Positions 6,376-9,241 of a stretch of 9,241 nucleotides of DNA are shown in pieces (within the stretch, counting starts at the first letter, position 1; the number at the start of each line of letters is the position of its first letter). Both the position numbers and the translations under genes were made by a program. The DNA comes from Pseudomonas sp. (GTDB lineage Bacteria; Pseudomonadota; Gammaproteobacteria; Pseudomonadales; Pseudomonadaceae): assembly GCA_029240955.1 (NCBI GenBank), contig JARDZH010000038.1, positions 1 to 9,241 on the forward strand, written 5' to 3'. The notes under the pieces are model-generated. The model saw only the letters and a program-made list of their open reading frames with translations, was not told the DNA's origin and did not search any database.

Positions 6376-7617
6376 CGCATGGTTACCGTGAGTGCTGGCA
6401 AAAAAGGCGACCGGCGCGATCAGCGCAACGCTCACCAGCATCGCGTTGCGCATTTCACGGGCGCGGGTCGCGCCGATGAACAGGCCGTCAAGCAGATAAC
6501 TCCAGACCGCCAGCAGTGGCATCACGGCCAGATACGGCAAGAAACTGTTGGCCGTTTCCCGGACTTCCGGGATGTCTGTCTGCAGGCTGATGAACAGATG
6601 CCCGCCAGCAAGAAACAGCAGCGCAAACGCGACACTCGCCAGCAGCGACCAGCCGCCCGCAACCACCAGTGACCGACGCAAGGTCGTACGATCCCGGGCG
6701 CCGATGGCATGCCCGCAAAGCGCTTCGACTGCGTGAGCCAGCCCGTCCAGCGCGTGGGAAGTCAGCAGCAGACCGTTCAGCAGCAGCGCATTGGCTGCAA
6801 CCGTCGCATCACCCAGACGTGCACCCTGCACCGTGACCAGAAACATCACCGACTGCAACGCGAGCGTGCGCAGGAAAATATCCCGATTGACCGCTATCAA
6901 CGGACTCCAGTTACGCCAGAACTTCAAGGCCGCCCAAGCGATCTGCCCTGGCCATGCGCGCAACGCTTTGCCGGTCAGCGCCAGCCCCAGCAGCATGCCG
7001 GTCCACTCGGCCACGACCGACGCACGTGCAGAGCCGACGACACCCCAATCAAGTCCCAGAACGAACCAGAGATTGAGGGCGATATTCACCAGATTGGTCG
7101 TCAGCAGAATCGCCAGTGGCGCGCGAGCGTTCTGGGTTCCCAGAAACCAGCCTACCAGCGCGTAGCCGGCCAGCGCGGCAGGCAGACCAAACAGTCGGGT
7201 CTGGAAGAAATCGAGGGTCATCTGCTGCAGATCGGCAGACGGTTGCATCATGTTCAGCGCCAGACGGCTGAACGGCAGAGCGACGATAGCCAGCAATAGT
7301 GCGAGCCCGAACGCCATCAACAAGCCTTGCAAGAGGATCTGGCGCAGCGCCGCGCCATCGTTGCGTCCCGCCGCTTGTGCCGCAAAGCCGGTGGTGCCCA
7401 TGCGCAGAAAGCCCATCGCCCAGGCCAGAAACGTATACAAGGTAGCGCCGACGGCTACCGCGCCCAGCTGATGCGCATGCGGCAGATGACCGATGACCGC
7501 ACTGTCGACCAGAGCGACCAGCGGCACGGAAATGTTGGACAGGATCATCGGTGCTGCCAACGCCCATACGCGGCCGTGGGTAGGACGATGACGCCAATCG
7601 GTCGATAGCTTGGACAT
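6277..7617 (-). CDS. dinF: MATE-family efflux transporter DinF
   Basis: A 446-residue inner-membrane multidrug/toxic-compound exporter of the MATE family, DinF branch, which exchanges Na+ or H+ for cationic drugs. Twelve hydrophobic segments are expected and fit the hydropathy of the sequence. Diagnostic stretches are APMILSNISVPLVALVDSAVI (the conserved TM1 aspartate is D38), GFLRMGTTGFAAQAAGR (69-85), AVNRDIFLRTLALQ (242-255), and LLDGLFIGATRAREMRNAM (375-393). The end, LVRGLTL...GGWFAR, closely parallels E. coli DinF from memory. The start chosen is ATG at 7617-7615, because AGGAG (7627-7623) sits five bases upstream. A longer in-frame start at 7788 would add 57 arginine/cysteine-rich residues unlike the family. 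A TAGAAT -10-like box (7645-7640 on this strand) lies just upstream, without a good -35. No LexA-type operator is visible, unlike the lexA-dinF arrangement of E. coli. The 3' end overlaps vgrG on the opposite strand by 99 bases. Confidence 0.93.
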   Translation of the reverse strand: MSKLSTDWRHRPTHGRVWALAAPMILSNISVPLVALVDSAVIGHLPHAHQLGAVAVGATLYTFLAWAMGFLRMGTTGFAAQAAGRNDGAALRQILLQGLLMAFGLALLLAIVALPFSRLALNMMQPSADLQQMTLDFFQTRLFGLPAALAGYALVGWFLGTQNARAPLAILLTTNLVNIALNLWFVLGLDWGVVGSARASVVAEWTGMLLGLALTGKALRAWPGQIAWAALKFWRNWSPLIAVNRDIFLRTLALQSVMFLVTVQGARLGDATVAANALLLNGLLLTSHALDGLAHAVEALCGHAIGARDRTTLRRSLVVAGGWSLLASVAFALLFLAGGHLFISLQTDIPEVRETANSFLPYLAVMPLLAVWSYLLDGLFIGATRAREMRNAMLVSVALIAPVAFFASTHGNHALWLTFLLFTLVRGLTLGSVAVRLSRTGGWFAR

Positions 7618-7744
7618 GCGGGCTCCTGACAGGACTCGCATTCTAGCCTCACACCGCGCTGAACGAAGCCACAACCCGCGCAAATATTTCCTACACCGCC
7701 GTTGCGAACGCCGTCTCAAACCCAAGGTACAATGTGCCGAAATG

Positions 7745-7775
7745 TTGCTATGTGTAATGGTGACTCCGTTATAGT
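7745..7775 (+). promoter_or_regulatory. Candidate sigma-70 promoter for the alpha-2-macroglobulin gene
   Basis: TATAGT at 7770-7775 matches five of six -10 bases. TTGCTA at 7745-7750 matches four of six -35 bases, with a long 19-base spacer (18 if the -10 is taken as TTATAG). Transcription would start near 7782, about 27 bases before the ATG. A second TACAAT box at 7728-7733 could be an alternative -10, but its only TTG-type partner is 20 bases away. The 7618-7808 gap is the divergent promoter region shared with dinF. Confidence 0.42.
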
Positions 7776-7808
7776 CTCCACCTCTCAACCGCTGTCGATG
7801 AGTGCCCC

Positions 7809-9241
7809 ATGCTTAACAAAGGATTGTTTCTGGCTTGCGCGCTGGCGCTGCTGAGTGCCTGCGATTCTTCTTCTCCTGACAAACCCGCGCCAGCCCAGGC
7901 ACAGAGTGCCCAGGCCCCGGTTGCCGACGCCAAACCCAAGCCGGCGCTCGACCTCGCGGCCTTGAGTGCTCGCTACGCCGGGCGCGATCTGTCTGTCATT
8001 GACGTCTCGGAAATTCAGGTCGACGGCGCCAGCACGCTTTCAGTCAGCTTTTCCGTGCCGCTTGACCCCGAGCAGAAATTTGCAGAGAAACTGCATCTGG
8101 TCGACAGCAAGAATGGCAAGGTCGATGGCGCATGGGAGCTGTCGGACAACCTCATGGAACTGCGCCTGCGCCACCTTGAGCCCAAGCGCAAGCTCGTGCT
8201 GACCGTCGATGCCGGGCTGATAGCCGTCAACAAGGCCAAACTGGCCGCCGAATACATCAGCCGTCTGGAAACACGCGACCTGCAGCCTACCGTCGGTTTC
8301 GCCAGTCGCGGCAGTCTGCTGCCGACGCGTCTGGCCGAAGGCTTGCCGGTGATCGCGCTGAACGTCGACAAAGTGGATGTCGAGTTCTTTCGGGTCAAAT
8401 CCGATTCGCTGCCCGGTTTCCTGAGCCAGTGGGAAGGCTCGTCGATTTCCAGTTATGAGTCCGAAGAGCTGCTTCCGATGGCCGATCTGGTCTACAGCGG
8501 CCGCTTCGACCTCAAACCTGCGCGCAACACCCGTGAAACCCTGCTGCTGCCGATCTCCGGCATCAAGGCGCTGCAAGAGCCCGGCGTTTACCTGGCGGTC
8601 ATGCGCGCCTCCGGCACCTACAGCTATTCGCAACCGGCAACCCTGTTCACTTTGAGCGATATCGGTCTGTCGGTGCATCGCTACAGCAACCGTTTGGACG
8701 TGTTCACTCAGGCACTGGATGGCGGCAAGGCGCTGGGTAGCGTCAAGGTCGACGTCTATGACAGCGAGGGCAAGGTCGTTGCCCAGGCCGAAACCGAAAG
8801 TGACGGCCATGCCCAGCTTCCATTGCCTGCCAAAGCCGCCGTGGTGCTGGCGCACAAGGATGAACAAACCAGCATGCTGCGGCTCAACAGCTCGGCGCTG
8901 GATCTGGCAGAGTTCGATATCTCCGGCCCGCAGGCTCATCCGTTGCAGTTCTTCATTTTCGGCCCGCGCGATCTTTACCGCCCGGGTGAAACCGTGTTGC
9001 TCAACGGGCTGCTGCGCGATGCTGACGGCAATCAAGTAAAACCACAGCCGATCACTGTCGAAGTGCGCCGTCCGGATGATCAGGTCAGCCGCAAGTTCGT
9101 GTGGGAAGCGGACACCACCGGGTTCTACCAGTACCAGTTGCAACTGGCTGACGAAGCACCGACCGGCCGCTGGCAACTGGTGTTCGACCTGGGTGACGGC
9201 AAGCCGCAACTGTACGAGTTCAAGGTCGAAGACTTCCTGCC
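7809..9241 (+). CDS. yfhM: Bacterial alpha-2-macroglobulin lipoprotein, YfhM/ECAM type (N-terminal part)
   Basis: The frame is open from ATG 7809 to the window end: 477 complete codons of a protein that in this family runs to about 1,600 residues. Bacterial alpha-2-macroglobulins trap foreign proteases in the periplasm and commonly pair with the PbpC peptidoglycan synthase, whose gene would lie outside the window. Residues 1-17 are a lipoprotein signal, with the lipobox LSAC ending at C18; an Ala/Pro-rich tether follows (to about residue 45). Strong family segments are DGAWELSDNLMELRLRHLEP, VGFASRGSLLPTRLAEGLPV and YSGRFDLKPARNTRETLLLP. The macroglobulin-domain signature GPRDLYRPGET is at residues 385-395. 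These match E. coli YfhM nearly block for block as I remember it. The residue after the lipidated cysteine is Asp, the inner-membrane retention signal in E. coli. The thioester (CxEQ) and receptor-like domains fall beyond the window. The ribosome site is weak (TGAG near 7799-7802). Confidence 0.93.
   Translation, partial: MLNKGLFLACALALLSACDSSSPDKPAPAQAQSAQAPVADAKPKPALDLAALSARYAGRDLSVIDVSEIQVDGASTLSVSFSVPLDPEQKFAEKLHLVDSKNGKVDGAWELSDNLMELRLRHLEPKRKLVLTVDAGLIAVNKAKLAAEYISRLETRDLQPTVGFASRGSLLPTRLAEGLPVIALNVDKVDVEFFRVKSDSLPGFLSQWEGSSISSYESEELLPMADLVYSGRFDLKPARNTRETLLLPISGIKALQEPGVYLAVMRASGTYSYSQPATLFTLSDIGLSVHRYSNRLDVFTQALDGGKALGSVKVDVYDSEGKVVAQAETESDGHAQLPLPAKAAVVLAHKDEQTSMLRLNSSALDLAEFDISGPQAHPLQFFIFGPRDLYRPGETVLLNGLLRDADGNQVKPQPITVEVRRPDDQVSRKFVWEADTTGFYQYQLQLADEAPTGRWQLVFDLGDGKPQLYEFKVEDFL

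Noticed and set aside
7618..7788. N-terminal extension of dinF by 57 residues.
   Set aside because: The extension is Arg/Cys-rich and unlike MATE proteins, it lies in the divergent promoter region, and the inner ATG has a well-placed AGGAG.
7618..7808. SOS (LexA) operator upstream of dinF.
   Set aside because: No CTG-N10-CAG palindrome is present in the intergenic region, despite the damage-inducible name of the E. coli gene.
8040..9209. A 389-codon open frame antisense to the alpha-2-macroglobulin gene.
   Set aside because: The sense strand is a strong YfhM match throughout. The antisense product is a low-information shadow.
1..9241. CRISPR array, tRNA or rRNA genes, phage attachment site.
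   Set aside because: I saw no regularly spaced direct repeats, no cloverleaf-like sequence with a TTCGANNC arm plus acceptor pairing, and no rRNA-like stretch.

Overview
The window is chromosomal DNA from a fluorescent Pseudomonas, most likely of the P. syringae group. This rests on high-GC codon use, the gene block DUF2333 / Nudix / YciH-SUI1 / SpeA, which as I recall has the same order next to speA in P. aeruginosa, and DinF and YfhM-type proteins. The species call is an inference from protein character and gene order; no database search was possible.

Layout, left to right. (1) Positions 1-285 hold the 3' end of a gene whose start lies outside the window. Its C-terminus looks like the small beta-domain found at the ends of many type VI secretion (T6SS) cargo or spike proteins. 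(2) 399-2023 is a tight two-gene unit: a membrane-anchored DUF2333 protein and a YfcD-like Nudix hydrolase, joined by a one-base TGATG stop/start overlap. (3) 2024-2339 is a 316-bp gap. It contains a 142-bp element with near-perfect 18-bp terminal inverted repeats (MITE-like), then a candidate promoter and two small hairpins ahead of a GTG-started yciH (SUI1/eIF1 family). (4) 2816-4729 is a complete biosynthetic arginine decarboxylase, speA, followed by a good intrinsic terminator. (5) 4879-6375 is a short, solitary VgrG-type T6SS spike gene. (6) 6277-7617 on the minus strand is a complete MATE-family transporter, dinF. Its last 33 codons lie antisense to the last 33 codons of vgrG. (7) 7809 to the window end is the N-terminal part of a large alpha-2-macroglobulin lipoprotein (YfhM/ECAM type), divergent from dinF.

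Most of the window is conserved housekeeping: polyamine synthesis, nucleotide clean-up, translation fidelity, drug/Na+ export and envelope protection. The accessory signals are the MITE-like palindrome, the reduced orphan vgrG squeezed between speA and dinF, and the T6SS-like tail at the left edge. I did not find a new multi-gene system. The points most worth checking are the MITE-like repeat, the antisense vgrG/dinF overlap, a hairpin that would mask the vgrG ribosome-binding site, and the shortened VgrG architecture.
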